From contig JAJTXV010000006.1 of the NCBI GenBank assembly GCA_021463845.1, positions 1 through 49,088 on the forward strand: a stretch of 49,088 nt of DNA, in the 5' to 3' direction. Positions 15,269 to 23,964 of the stretch are shown here, piece after piece (positions within the stretch are counted from its first letter, which is position 1; the number at the start of each line of letters is the position of its first letter). The DNA is from Anaerolineales bacterium (GTDB lineage Bacteria > Chloroflexota > Anaerolineae > Anaerolineales > UBA11579). Under the pieces are notes generated by a model. It was given only the letters and a program-made list of their open reading frames with translations. It was not told the origin of the DNA and made no database searches. The position numbers were made by a program, and so were the translations under genes.

Positions 15269-15625
15269 CTAATACACCTCCAGTCCTTTGTTGCGGAACT
15301 CGCGCTTGAGCTCCAGCACTGCGGCCAGGTCGCCTGGCCGCAGTGAGCGCAGGCGGCGCTGGTACTCGGCGCGCAGGTCCGGCGCCGGCGCGCCGGCCCC
15401 GCTGGGCGGCACGACCCGGCTAGGGCGGCCCGCGGCCGGCTGGGCGCCGGGCGCGGCAGTCAGCTGCGCCAGGCGCGCCTCCAACGCCTGCTCCAGCTCC
15501 AGCTTCAACTGGCCGTGCAGTTGCTCCTTCACCAGATCAGCAATGCGCTGTTGCTTTTTACTGGCGCCCACGCTGGCCGCCCTGAGCGCGCTCCCCTCGC
15601 TTTCTTGCAGATTCTCCTGATCCAT
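15269..15625 (-). CDS. Scaffold-like protein upstream of the capsid gene
   Basis: 118 residues: an acidic/helical N-terminus (MDQENLQESEGSALRAAS), a long charged helix (VKEQLHGQLKLELEQALEAR), a Pro/Ala-rich linker, and a basic C-terminal helical segment (RAEYQRRLRSLRPGDL). The helical, charged, linker-containing build and the position directly before the capsid gene are what one expects of a phage scaffolding protein; no prohead protease is visible. Start at 15625 is set by AAAGGGGG 4 nt upstream; the reading frame is open further but without family-like sequence. Confidence 0.65.
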   Translation of the reverse strand: MDQENLQESEGSALRAASVGASKKQQRIADLVKEQLHGQLKLELEQALEARLAQLTAAPGAQPAAGRPSRVVPPSGAGAPAPDLRAEYQRRLRSLRPGDLAAVLELKREFRNKGLEVY

Positions 15626-15773
15626 GCCTCCCCCTTTCGCCGCATTACATAGCACAGTCAGGGCAGCAAAGGCGAGTCTGGGAGTGAAAATCAAGCCGCT
15701 GGACGCGCCTTTCAAAGTTGCAAGGTTTAGGGCGTCATTCAAAATTTCATCTATCATGCTTGACAGGATCGCT

Positions 15774-15905
15774 ATGTCAACCAAACCTGCGAAAAAGAAA
15801 CCCCGCCCTGCCAAAGCGGCACGGCGCAGTTTAGCTATCAAAAGGAAACCGGCATCCAAAGGAGTGCGCGAGACAGTTATTGCCCGCGCCACACGTCTTT
15901 TATGA
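15774..15905 (+). CDS. Tiny Lys/Arg-rich protein
   Basis: 43 residues, MSTKPAKKKPRPAKAARRSL onward, almost entirely basic and probably unstructured. Its TGA overlaps the ATG of the following 7-TM gene (ATGA), which supports translation. A weak GGATC precedes the start. It resembles the basic tails found elsewhere in this window. Its reality rests on the overlap and composition. Confidence 0.4.
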   Translation: MSTKPAKKKPRPAKAARRSLAIKRKPASKGVRETVIARATRLL

Positions 15906-16678
15906 ATCATCTAGTTCCCTTGGGCATCTTTGTGCTTCAAGCCATCTTGTACAGCTTCATTGGCTTGCGCCTGGGCCAGAAGTCATTTGCGGATCATGAG
16001 GACCAGCGCGCCTGGAATGCCTTTCGTACATGGTGGGTAGGCATGGGAACCAACAGTGCGATCAATGCGCTGTCGGTGCTCGCCTTCAGCTTGGGCATTG
16101 ATTATTTGCCTCTGTTCATAATTTTCAGCGTCACGGCCACCCTGTCGGCTGCCGCTGCACTTTGGGGCCTCCTTACCTATTTGCTTTATGTCTACACCGG
16201 CAGGAACCGCTCCCGCCTGGTTGGCAGTTTCTACATTGCATTTGCCCTCTTTTTGTTCGCTTCGATCTACCTGTTTAGCCCGGTTGGAGTCAACATGGGC
16301 GATTTTCAGGTTGCGATACAGTACAACACTCCCCCGCAGGGAGTGCCCGCGTTCATTTATGCGGTTGCATTTATCTTGTTGCTAGGCCTGCCCCCGGTAA
16401 TTGCCAGTATCGGTATGTTCATGCTGTTTCGGCGCATCAAAGAGAACAGCGCAAAGTATCGTGCGGGCCTGGTTTCGCTGGGTATTTTCATGCTCTTTGG
16501 TTTGTCCTACATCGTGCCGCTCTTGCTGTTTCCCTTTGGCCTTCGCACGGGTGAGCTAGCCTGGTGGCCGATCACCATTCGCATTATTGGCATTGCCGCG
16601 CTGGGGCTGATCTACTTCGCGTACTTTCCCCCAGCTACGGTTCGGCAGAAGCTGCAAGTCAAAACAGTGCTTGAATAA
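15902..16678 (+). CDS. Seven-helix membrane protein of unknown function
   Basis: 258 residues with about seven transmembrane segments (near 5-22, 45-70, 72-97, 108-128, 150-178, 192-215 and 222-245). Short loops contain FRTWWVGMGTN and YTGRNRSRL. No catalytic motif or soluble domain is attached. The topology resembles 7TM sensor or carrier domains. It is divergently arranged from the scaffold-like gene and followed by a strong terminator. No family name can be given from the sequence alone. Confidence 0.7.
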   Translation: MNHLVPLGIFVLQAILYSFIGLRLGQKSFADHEDQRAWNAFRTWWVGMGTNSAINALSVLAFSLGIDYLPLFIIFSVTATLSAAAALWGLLTYLLYVYTGRNRSRLVGSFYIAFALFLFASIYLFSPVGVNMGDFQVAIQYNTPPQGVPAFIYAVAFILLLGLPPVIASIGMFMLFRRIKENSAKYRAGLVSLGIFMLFGLSYIVPLLLFPFGLRTGELAWWPITIRIIGIAALGLIYFAYFPPATVRQKLQVKTVLE

Positions 16679-16679
16679 T

Positions 16680-16712
16680 AAAAAAGCCGGCCAATTGGCC
16701 GGCTTTTTTATA
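16680..16712. terminator. Bidirectional intrinsic terminator
   Basis: AAAAAAGCCGGCCAAT / TGGCCGGCTTTTTT: an 8-10 bp stem with A- and T-runs on either side, between the convergent 7-TM gene and potA. Confidence 0.92.
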
Positions 16713-16719
16713 TTGAGCT

Positions 16720-17976
16720 CTACTTTGTATTGGGCGACGGCGCGCCGTTGGCCGGCTCGCCGTTGCCGCTGTAGGTTTCGTCCGTCGTGCCCAGCTGAGC
16801 CGCCGGCAGCAAACGCGAGTCGGACGCGTCGTACGTAACCACAACCTTCTCGCCCTTCTTGAAGTCTTCATCATCCTCAAGATTGCGCACCAGCACCGTG
16901 ATCTCAGTGCCGCCTTTGAGCGTCACATTGATACGCGTGTCTGTGCCGACGAACACTGAGTCGAGCACGCGGGCGTTGATGACCGCGTTCACGCGCGGCT
17001 GGGGCGGCTTGGCCGGGTTGGCAGGGGCCGCCGCAGGCGGCGCCTCGGCGCCCGGCGCCAAAGCCGGCGCCAGTTCGCGGGCCACGGCCAGCTTCTCCGG
17101 GCGGATGACCATGGTGACTTTCTCTCCAGGCATCAGCGGGAAGTTGGCGCGGGCCGCGGTCACATCCTCGCGCCCCACTTTGATGACGGTGCGGTCCTCG
17201 TGCAGCGAGACCACTTTGCCCTCAAGGAAATTCGTATCGCCGATGAAATCGGCCACGAAATGATTGGCCGGGAAGTTGTAGATCTGCTCCGGCGTACCGA
17301 CCTGCTGCACGCGGCCTTCGCTCATCACGGCGATGCGGTCGCTCATGGTCAGCGCTTCTTCCTGATCATGCGTAACGTAGATGAAGGTGATGCCCACCCG
17401 CTTTTGCAGATCTTTGAGCTCGTGCTGCATGGTCTCACGCAGCTTGAGGTCCAGCGCGCCCAGCGGCTCATCCAGCAAGAGCACGGCCGGGCGGTTGACC
17501 AAGGCGCGTGCCAACGCCACGCGCTGCTGCTGCCCGCCGGAGAGCTGGTTCGGCTTGCGCTCGCCCAGCTGGCCCAGCTTCACCAGCTCCAACGCTTCGC
17601 GCACGCGCACTTCGCGCTCGCCTTTGGGCACCCGCTTGACCGCCAGGCCAAAGCCCACATTCTGAGCCACGGTGAGATGCGGGAACAATGCGTAGCTTTG
17701 GAACACGGTGTTGACGGCGCGCTTATAGGGCGGCACTTCGTTGGAATGCTCGCCGTTCAAATAGATATCACCACTGGTAGGGAACTCAAAGCCGGCGATC
17801 ATGCGCAGGGTCGTGGTTTTGCCGCAACCGCTGGGGCCAAGCATGGTGAAGAATTCACCCTGCTTGATCTGCAAGTCAACGCCTTTCACAGCGTGCATCA
17901 AGCCCTCTCCGCGTCCAACGCCGGAGAAGACCTTGCTGACGTTCTTGAGTTCAACTGCCAATGGTTTCATAGACAT
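16720..17976 (-). CDS. potA: Spermidine/putrescine ABC transporter ATPase
   Basis: 418 residues. Walker [11 protein letters not shown]-loop ([13 protein letters not shown]), signature [15 protein letters not shown], Walker [12 protein letters not shown] and the switch [15 protein letters not shown] are all intact. The C-terminal TOBE-type region (about 240-400) contains [12 protein letters not shown], the usual PotA landmark, plus an unusual Ala/Pro-rich insertion (about 295-330) and an extended Asn/Pro tail. It is the last gene of potD-potB-potC-potA on the minus strand, 165 nt after potC with a hairpin in the gap. Start chosen at ATG 17976; ATG 17970 is equally possible. Confidence 0.93.
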   Translation of the reverse strand: MSMKPLAVELKNVSKVFSGVGRGEGLMHAVKGVDLQIKQGEFFTMLGPSGCGKTTTLRMIAGFEFPTSGDIYLNGEHSNEVPPYKRAVNTVFQSYALFPHLTVAQNVGFGLAVKRVPKGEREVRVREALELVKLGQLGERKPNQLSGGQQQRVALARALVNRPAVLLLDEPLGALDLKLRETMQHELKDLQKRVGITFIYVTHDQEEALTMSDRIAVMSEGRVQQVGTPEQIYNFPANHFVADFIGDTNFLEGKVVSLHEDRTVIKVGREDVTAARANFPLMPGEKVTMVIRPEKLAVARELAPALAPGAEAPPAAAPANPAKPPQPRVNAVINARVLDSVFVGTDTRINVTLKGGTEITVLVRNLEDDEDFKKGEKVVVTYDASDSRLLPAAQLGTTDETYSGNGEPANGAPSPNTK

Positions 17977-18040
17977 CCCAACTTTCAATCAATCTTATCT
18001 TGCTCATACTTTCGGCGGCCTGATGGCGCGCAAGCCGCAA

Positions 18041-18092
18041 AGAGAACGGGCAAAGACGGCCAATATTCAACTCAAACATATGCCCGTTCTCT
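18041..18092. repeat. Hairpin between potC and potA
   Basis: A 12-bp perfect inverted repeat AGAGAACGGGCA / TGCCCGTTCTCT with a 28-nt spacer. Nearby (18005-18040) is a degenerate copy of the potC 3' end at 18146-18180 (both contain CATACTTTCGGCGG). The hairpin could trim or stabilise the polycistronic mRNA. Confidence 0.6.
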
Positions 18093-18141
18093 AACGCGCC
18101 GCCACTCGCAGCGCTTGGTCCTAAAGCATCCATGCCTGCCT

Positions 18142-18939
18142 TCATACTTTCGGCGGTCTGTGGGTGCCAATGCGCCGCAACCATTCACTAAATAACAGAA
18201 TCACCACCGACACCATGATCACCACCGCGGCGGTGGTCACCGCCAGCGGCAGGCGGCTGGGGAAGCGCAATTGCGAATACAGATACACCGGAAGCGTATT
18301 CTGCGTGCCCGCCAGAAAGAAAGCCAGCGAGAATTCGTCGAACGACATGGTGAACGAAGACAGGAACGCCGCCACCAGGGCCGGCATGGAGATGGGCAGG
18401 GTCACGCGCATCAGCGTGCCCCAGTAGGTTGCGCCCAGGTCCATGGCGGCTTCTTCCAGATTGTTGGCAAAGCCAGACAGGCGCGCCGCCACGATCAGCA
18501 TCACATACGGCATGTTGATGATGGTATGCCCGATCATGATCGTCCACAGGCTCAGCTCGATCTTGAGCGCCTGGAACAGGATCAGCAGCGCCACCGCCAG
18601 CACAACATACGGGATCACCAGCGGCAGCGTGGCCACATTCAAAAAGAAGGCACGTCCGGGGAAGTTGTAGCGGGCGATGGCGATCGCCGCCGCCCCGCCC
18701 AGCGCGGTGGCCACCACCGAGGAGACCAGGCCGATCAGCAGGCTGTTCTTGGCCGCATTGATCAGCTCGGTGGCCTGCAACAGCTCGCGATACCACTGCA
18801 GCGTAAAACCGCGCAGCGGGAACACGAGCAGCACCGAATCATTGAACGAGAAGACGATCAACAGCAGGATGGGCAGCTGCAAGAACAACAGCAGCAGCAG
18901 GTAATACCCCAGCCCCAACCATTTGCCCGTCTGCCGCAT
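18142..18939 (-). CDS. potC: Spermidine/putrescine ABC transporter permease
   Basis: 265 residues with six transmembrane segments. The permease EAA loop is visible as EEAAMDLGATYWGTLMRVTLP, and FSFNDSVLLVFPLRGFTLQWY after the first helix is typical of PotC. Start at 18939 is chosen because AAGG lies 7 nt upstream and PotC proteins begin here; an open frame to 19026 would overlap potB. The gene starts 25 nt after potB, consistent with an operon. Confidence 0.92.
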   Translation of the reverse strand: MRQTGKWLGLGYYLLLLLFLQLPILLLIVFSFNDSVLLVFPLRGFTLQWYRELLQATELINAAKNSLLIGLVSSVVATALGGAAAIAIARYNFPGRAFFLNVATLPLVIPYVVLAVALLILFQALKIELSLWTIMIGHTIINMPYVMLIVAARLSGFANNLEEAAMDLGATYWGTLMRVTLPISMPALVAAFLSSFTMSFDEFSLAFFLAGTQNTLPVYLYSQLRFPSRLPLAVTTAAVVIMVSVVILLFSEWLRRIGTHRPPKV

Positions 18940-18964
18940 CACAGTGCCTTCATCTTTCAGGTAC

Positions 18965-19816
18965 CTAGGAAGAAACCGGCACTTCAGTGATCGGAATAAA
19001 GCGGTTGAAGACGTAGCTGAACACACCCACCAGCACCAGCAGCACCATGCTCATCAGCGCGCCCAGCGGCCAGTTGAGAGCCCGCCCGAACTGGTCCTGG
19101 ATCAGGTTGCCATACATGATGCCGCTCACGCCGCCCACCAGATTGGGCGTGACCCACTCGCCCAGCGTGGGGATAAATACAAAGAAGAAGGCCGAAGCCA
19201 CACCCGGCATGGTGAGCGGGAAGGTGACCCGCCAAAAGGTGACGCTGGGTGGAGCGCCCAGATCGGCGGCGGCTTCGTGCAGGCGCGGGTCAATGCGCTC
19301 CATGGCGGCGAAGATGGGCAGCGCCGCGAACGGGATCCACACGTACACCAGGGTGATGAGCACCGCCGCCTGACTGAACAGCAGGATCGGCGCGCCATTC
19401 TCGATCAGCCCAGCGCTGATCAGCAGCTGGTTGAGCAAGCCCTCAGAGCCCAGGATCACTTTCCAGGCCAGCACGCGCAGCAGGTAGCTGATCCAGGCCG
19501 GCAGGATGAGCAGGGTCAACAGAATCACGCGGCGCGAGCCGGTGTAGAAGACCAGATAGTAGGAAACGGGATATGCCAGTAGGATCGAGAGGATCGCGGT
19601 CAACAGCGCCAGCTGGCTGGAGCTCAGCAGCAGAACGAAGTACGCGGGATTGGAAAAGAATGAAGTAAACGCTTCGAATGAGAGCGGGAACAGCGGGCCA
19701 AAGCTGCTGGACTTCATGGTGTACAGCGCCATGATGACCAGCGGGATAAGGAAGAAGAACAACAAAAACACCGAGGGCGGTGTTATCAGAGTAAAGAGGC
19801 GGCGCTTGTTTTCCAC
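18965..19816 (-). CDS. potB: Spermidine/putrescine ABC transporter permease
   Basis: 283 residues, six transmembrane segments, with the EAA loop HEAAADLGAPPSVTFWRVTFP and the PotB-like motif TLGEWVTPNLVGG. It pairs with PotC to form the membrane channel of the polyamine importer. It follows potD after an 80-nt gap that holds a perfect hairpin, a common arrangement for setting a higher level of the binding protein relative to the membrane parts. Confidence 0.92.
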   Translation of the reverse strand: MENKRRLFTLITPPSVFLLFFFLIPLVIMALYTMKSSSFGPLFPLSFEAFTSFFSNPAYFVLLLSSSQLALLTAILSILLAYPVSYYLVFYTGSRRVILLTLLILPAWISYLLRVLAWKVILGSEGLLNQLLISAGLIENGAPILLFSQAAVLITLVYVWIPFAALPIFAAMERIDPRLHEAAADLGAPPSVTFWRVTFPLTMPGVASAFFFVFIPTLGEWVTPNLVGGVSGIMYGNLIQDQFGRALNWPLGALMSMVLLVLVGVFSYVFNRFIPITEVPVSS

Positions 19817-19838
19817 TAAACGTGTCCTGTGCGGGGAA

Positions 19839-19863
19839 CAGGGCGGGCCAATGGCCCGCCCTG
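19839..19863. repeat. Hairpin in the potD-potB gap
   Basis: A 12-bp perfect inverted repeat CAGGGCGGGCCA / TGGCCCGCCCTG with a single central base. It has no T-tract. On the potD-potB transcript it would form a strong stem just after potD, fitting differential mRNA stability between the binding protein and the permeases. Confidence 0.65.
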
Positions 19864-19897
19864 CCCCCGCAGCATCACCGGCTGTCAGCCGGCGCTG

Positions 19898-20956
19898 CTA
19901 TTGTTGGGCTTTGACCTCGTTCCAGATGGTGGTCATCATCTCACGCTGTTCCTGCGTGAGCGGGTGCTGGAAGTTGCTCTGCGCCAGCACGGCCGGATCG
20001 TCGTACTCGAACACTTCCACCAGGTTCGGGTCCAGCAGCGGCACAGAGTTCATGTTGGCCGCGCCGTAGTAGAAGTCGTTGGCCATGTTGGCGTTCGACT
20101 GCGCATCGATCAGCGCGTTGATGTAGTCGTAGGCCAGGTCCACATTGGTGGAGTTGGCCGAGATTCCGAAACCGCAAGCGTAGCTGATGCGGCCCTCGAT
20201 GGGGTTGACGTACTCCACTTCGTAGCCTTCATCGTTCAGGGTGGCCCACGCATCGTTCCAGGTGTTGGCGCCCACGGCCACATCGCCGGAGGCCAGCAGC
20301 TGGTTGATCTCGGTGTAGTCCACCCAGTAGGTCAGCAGGTTGGGCTTCAGGGCGATCAGGTGCTGCTTGATCTCCTCCTGCTGCTCAGGTGTGGTGTTGT
20401 ACGGGTCGTAGCCCAGCGCGTAGGCGGCGGTCAGGAAGGTGGATTCGCCAGAGTCGAAGATGGCCACCTTACCGGCGTACTGCGGGTCCCACAGGTCAGC
20501 CCAGGAGTCGGGCACTTCGTCCACCAGGTCAGTGCGCACAGTGATGGACTCGTAGGCCCAGTCCCACGGGATGAAGTATTGCTGGCCGTTGAAGACGCCA
20601 TGCTGGGTCAGCTCAGGGAACAGCTCATCAAAGTTGCTCAGGCGCGAGGTGTCCAGCGGCATCACCAGGCCGGCCTCAACATACAGGCCCCACCAGCTGC
20701 CACATGGATGCACAACGTCAAATGCAAAACCACTTTGCGCCTTGGAGAAGGCTTCGGCGTCTTCACCGAAGAAGCTGTACTCCGGCTCGATCTCGGGGTG
20801 CTGGAGGGCAAAGGGTTCCCAGTAGCTGGGCTCCTCATAGCCAGACCATTCCAGCACCACCAGCTGGGTGTTCGGCGCAGCCGCGCCGCCACCGCAAGCA
20901 GCCAACATGGCTGCGGCCAGCAGCAGCAATGCAAAATTCTTGGTTTTGTTCAACAT
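19898..20956 (-). CDS. potD: Polyamine-binding lipoprotein of the ABC importer
   Basis: 352 residues. A lipoprotein signal peptide ends with LAAACG-type lipobox (MLAACGGG, Cys about 21). The mature part is a PotD/SBP-type binding protein: VLEWSGYEEPSYWEPF at the start, FAFDVVHPCGSWWGLYVEAG, and YFIPWDWAYESITVRTDLV, the usual PotD substrate-cleft landmarks. Substrate is inferred to be spermidine or putrescine from the operon. Start at 20956; AAAGGAG lies about 12-15 nt upstream. A terminator-like hairpin sits just before the ribosome site, so expression may be controlled by attenuation. Confidence 0.92.
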   Translation of the reverse strand: MLNKTKNFALLLLAAAMLAACGGGAAAPNTQLVVLEWSGYEEPSYWEPFALQHPEIEPEYSFFGEDAEAFSKAQSGFAFDVVHPCGSWWGLYVEAGLVMPLDTSRLSNFDELFPELTQHGVFNGQQYFIPWDWAYESITVRTDLVDEVPDSWADLWDPQYAGKVAIFDSGESTFLTAAYALGYDPYNTTPEQQEEIKQHLIALKPNLLTYWVDYTEINQLLASGDVAVGANTWNDAWATLNDEGYEVEYVNPIEGRISYACGFGISANSTNVDLAYDYINALIDAQSNANMANDFYYGAANMNSVPLLDPNLVEVFEYDDPAVLAQSNFQHPLTQEQREMMTTIWNEVKAQQ

Positions 20957-20988
20957 TCTCTTTCTTTCTCCTTTAAACACTGTTAAAC

Positions 20989-21029
20989 AAAAAAACTGTA
21001 CTTGGGCCGTGTTTCACCCGTACAGTTTT
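20989..21029 (-). promoter_or_regulatory. Terminator-like hairpin in potD leader (candidate attenuator)
   Basis: On the minus strand AAAACTGTAC pairs with GTACAGTTTT and runs into TTTTTTT, only about 30 nt before potD. Between 21030 and 21115 the leader holds further paired segments (GCTGCTC...GAGC, and GGG...CCC inside the terminator loop) and a TAATAAAAT-like -10 region. A structured leader ending in an intrinsic terminator directly before the first gene's ribosome site is the layout of a riboswitch or attenuator. I do not recognise a known riboswitch class. Confidence 0.45.
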
Positions 21030-21179
21030 GCTACTTGGCTCCCCCAGAGCAGCTGGGACAGGACAGTCTCCATCTACCGTCATTTTGCATATTTTATTAG
21101 GTTGCCCCCAAAAATCAATGCTCAAAACTTAAAGAATTGAGTGCCCGCCGGCCCGCGGAGCGGGATTAAACTTACGCCA

Positions 21180-22265
21180 ATGGATACAAAACCTGCCTTC
21201 TTCCGTTTGCGCCTGCCCATCCTGCTGGTGTGCGTGGCGCTGCTGGTGCTGGCCGTACTGGCTGGCCTGGCGCGCATCGGCTGGGCGCTGCCCAGCCTGC
21301 CGCGCCAGCTGCCCATCGCCCACGGGCCGTTGATGGTATGCGGCTTCTTTGGCACGCTGATCGCTCTGGAGCGGGCCGTGGCGCTGAGCCGCCGCTGGAT
21401 GTACGCCGGGCCAGCTTTCAGCGCTGCCGCCGGGCTGCTACTGGCCTTCAGCCAGAGCTGGCCGGCCGGCTGGCTGTTCGTGCTCGCCAGCGCGAGCTTC
21501 ACGCTGATCGGCGTGCGCATCGTGCGCCAGGCGCCGGCCAACTACACCCGCGTGATGGCCTTGGGGGCGGCCAGCTGGCTGGTGGGCAACCTGCTGTGGG
21601 TGCTGGGCCAGCCGCTTTCGATCGTAGTGTACTGGTGGGCCGCCTTCCTCCTGCTCACCATCGCCGGCGAGCGCCTGGAGCTGGGCCGCCTGCTGCGGCC
21701 TAGCCGCGGTGCGCAGACGGCCTTCCTGCTGGCGGTGGCGGCCCTGCTGGCCGGGGCGGTGCTGGTGGCGTTCGACTTTGCCAACGGCGCCTGCTTGTAC
21801 AACCTGGCCCTGCTGGGCCTGTGCCTGTGGTTCCTGCGTTACGACGTGGTGCGCGTGACGTTGCGAAGCCACGGCCTGCCGCGCTACATTGCCGTGGCGC
21901 TGGGGCTGGGCTATGTATGGCTGGGCGCCAGCGCCATCCTGGGTCTGGTGCACGGGCCGCAGGTGGCCGGCCTGATCTATGACGCCTACTGGCACGGCAT
22001 GTTCGTAGGCTTTGTGCTCTCGATGGTGTTCGCCCACGGGCCGATCATTCTGCCGGCCATCCTGGCGCGCATCGCGGTGTATCACCCTATCTTGTATCTA
22101 CCGCTGAGCCTGCTATACACGTCCCTGCTGGTGCGCGTGGCGGGCAACCTGCTGCTGGATGCAAACATCCGCCGTTGGGGCGGCATGCTCAACGGCCTGG
22201 CCATCCTGCTGTTCTTCGCCTCGATGGCGATCTCGTTCCGGCGCTCGAAGCTGGAGAACGGGTAA
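21180..22265 (+). CDS. Multi-helix membrane protein, NnrS-like
   Basis: 361 residues with about 12 transmembrane segments. Conserved-looking histidines lie at helix ends: IAHGPLMVCGFFGTLIALER early, and YWHGMFVGFVLSMVFAHGPI late. This His-in-membrane pattern and length suggest the NnrS family, haem/copper membrane proteins tied to nitrosative stress, though the match is by pattern only. Convergent with the copper nitrite reductase gene, which fits an NO-related role. Start at 21180 is chosen over 21141 because the hydrophobic protein begins there. Confidence 0.5.
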   Translation: MDTKPAFFRLRLPILLVCVALLVLAVLAGLARIGWALPSLPRQLPIAHGPLMVCGFFGTLIALERAVALSRRWMYAGPAFSAAAGLLLAFSQSWPAGWLFVLASASFTLIGVRIVRQAPANYTRVMALGAASWLVGNLLWVLGQPLSIVVYWWAAFLLLTIAGERLELGRLLRPSRGAQTAFLLAVAALLAGAVLVAFDFANGACLYNLALLGLCLWFLRYDVVRVTLRSHGLPRYIAVALGLGYVWLGASAILGLVHGPQVAGLIYDAYWHGMFVGFVLSMVFAHGPIILPAILARIAVYHPILYLPLSLLYTSLLVRVAGNLLLDANIRRWGGMLNGLAILLFFASMAISFRRSKLENG

Positions 22266-22320
22266 GGCGTACCGATTATTCGCCCAGCCTTGTCCCGTTC
22301 TCCAGCGCAGCGCAAGCTGC

Positions 22321-22356
22321 ACACAAAGAGCGCAGCCTACGCTGCGCTCTTTGTGT
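22321..22356. terminator. Strong bidirectional terminator
   Basis: A 16-bp perfect stem ACACAAAGAGCGCAGC / GCTGCGCTCTTTGTGT with a CTAC loop, between the convergent NnrS-like and nitrite reductase genes. Confidence 0.88.
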
Positions 22357-22374
22357 TTCAGCCTCTCCTCCTTA

Positions 22375-23841
22375 TCAAGGGTTGGCTGGGCCTTCTTTGA
22401 ATATGCCGGGGTCGGCTGGGCCTCCCACATGCAGCATGCCCACCAGGCCACGCTCCAGGCGGCTGAGGGCGTGGTCCACCAGCACGTAGTGGCCGGGGTA
22501 TTCGACATCGAACTCCACCATCACCGCGCCGCCGGGCGGCACGCTGATGGTTTGCACATCAGTGAGCGGCGCAGCGGTCAGTGAGCCGAAGGCGTAGGCC
22601 CGGTCAAAGATCTCGCCGATGACGTGGAACGAGGAGGTGAAGTTAGGCCCGCCCACACCAACGAAGATGCGCACGCTCTCGCCCACATTGGCGCGCAGCA
22701 TGTAGTCCTCACTGGCCAGGCCGACCGCGCCCACCGCGCCGTTGAACACGAAGTACTCCGGATCCTCATTGGACATCTTGTCGTGGCTGAAGGTGAGCTG
22801 GCCGGCAGTGCCGAACGGCTCAGCCGTGTAGATCTCGCCTTGCATCACATAGAACTCGCGGTCCACCGGCGGCAGGCCACCCTCAGGCTCGATGAGGATC
22901 AAGCCGTACATGCCGCTGGCAATGTGGTGCGGCACGCTGGGCGTGGCGCAGTGATAGACGTAGATGCCCGGGTTGAGCGCAGCGAACGTGAAGGTCTTGG
23001 TTTCACCCGGCTGCACCTGGGTCACCTCGCCGCCGCCGCCGGGGCCGGTGGCGGCGTGCAGGTCCACCGAGTGGACGAAGGCGCTGCTGGTCTCGTTGCG
23101 CAGCGTGATCTCGACCGTGTCACCCACGCGGGCGCGGATGAAGGGGCCGGGCACAGTGCCGTTGAAAGTGAAGTAGGGATAGGTGCTGCCATCCGCCAGC
23201 TGGCCCACCACTTCCTGGGCCACCAGCTCGGCCTGCACCAGCTGCGGGCCGCGGGCGCCCACCGCGGCGGGCAGGTCGTCCGGCGGCTTGACCACCGAGG
23301 CGGCCGCGGCCTGTTCGCCACTGCCGACTTGCAAGGTGCCTTGCATGCCGGCCGCTTGGTGGCCAGGCACCACGCAGTAGTAGGTGAAGCTGCCTTCGTT
23401 CTCCACGACGAATTTGATGGTCTGCTGCTGGCCCTGCGTATCGAGGAAGCCGGTATCCACCCCAAACTCATCGATCTGCAGGTTGTGCTGCACCGCCTCG
23501 GCGTTGACCAGGGTGATCTCGACAATATCCCCAGCCTCAGCCAGCAGCGTGGGGTTGATCTGGCCGTCGATCTCACCGCCTACGCCGATGAAGACCAGGT
23601 TGTGGCCGCTGACGCCGGTGGTGAGGGTATAGGACACATCCGCCGGGCCGTCGGGCGTCTCGGCTTGCGGCACAGGCGTACTGTGCATCTCACCCATGCT
23701 TTGATCGCCACTCATCTGGTCCTGCATGACGGCCAGCGTGGCCCTGATCGAAGTCTGCTCGCGCTCAATGGAATAGCAACCACTGAGCAACAGGCCGAAC
23801 AGGGTGAGACAGAGGATGGAAACTGCGAGCTTTTTTGGCAT
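22375..23841 (-). CDS. nirK: Copper nitrite reductase with extra N-terminal cupredoxin domain
   Basis: 488 residues. A lipoprotein signal (LLSGC, Cys22) anchors it outside the membrane. Residues about 70-172 form an added cupredoxin domain with ligands His119, Cys156, His161 and Met166 (YYCVVPGHQAAGM). The NirK core follows: His257 and His262 (HSVDLH, with Asp260), His297-Cys298 (YHCATPSVPHHIASGM, His306, Met311), then His406 (FHVIGEIFD) and His457 (LVDHAL). All type 1 and type 2 copper ligands and the catalytic Asp/His are present, so reduction of nitrite to NO is expected. The fused cupredoxin may be an internal electron donor. Start at 23841, with AAGGGAG upstream. Confidence 0.93.
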   Translation of the reverse strand: MPKKLAVSILCLTLFGLLLSGCYSIEREQTSIRATLAVMQDQMSGDQSMGEMHSTPVPQAETPDGPADVSYTLTTGVSGHNLVFIGVGGEIDGQINPTLLAEAGDIVEITLVNAEAVQHNLQIDEFGVDTGFLDTQGQQQTIKFVVENEGSFTYYCVVPGHQAAGMQGTLQVGSGEQAAAASVVKPPDDLPAAVGARGPQLVQAELVAQEVVGQLADGSTYPYFTFNGTVPGPFIRARVGDTVEITLRNETSSAFVHSVDLHAATGPGGGGEVTQVQPGETKTFTFAALNPGIYVYHCATPSVPHHIASGMYGLILIEPEGGLPPVDREFYVMQGEIYTAEPFGTAGQLTFSHDKMSNEDPEYFVFNGAVGAVGLASEDYMLRANVGESVRIFVGVGGPNFTSSFHVIGEIFDRAYAFGSLTAAPLTDVQTISVPPGGAVMVEFDVEYPGHYVLVDHALSRLERGLVGMLHVGGPADPGIFKEGPANP

Positions 23842-23964
23842 ACACTCTCCCTTGATAGAGGATGGTTCCCCCAAGCGTATGCCCGCCGCCAAAATCCCCT
23901 TAGGGGCGATTATCCTTAGTTGGCTGGCACTTTGTCCCAACCAGCCCAGAAAGCGAGCCAGAGC

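Noticed and set aside
22624-23919. Long plus-strand frame opposite nirK
   Set aside because: Antisense shadow; the minus strand encodes NirK with every copper ligand.
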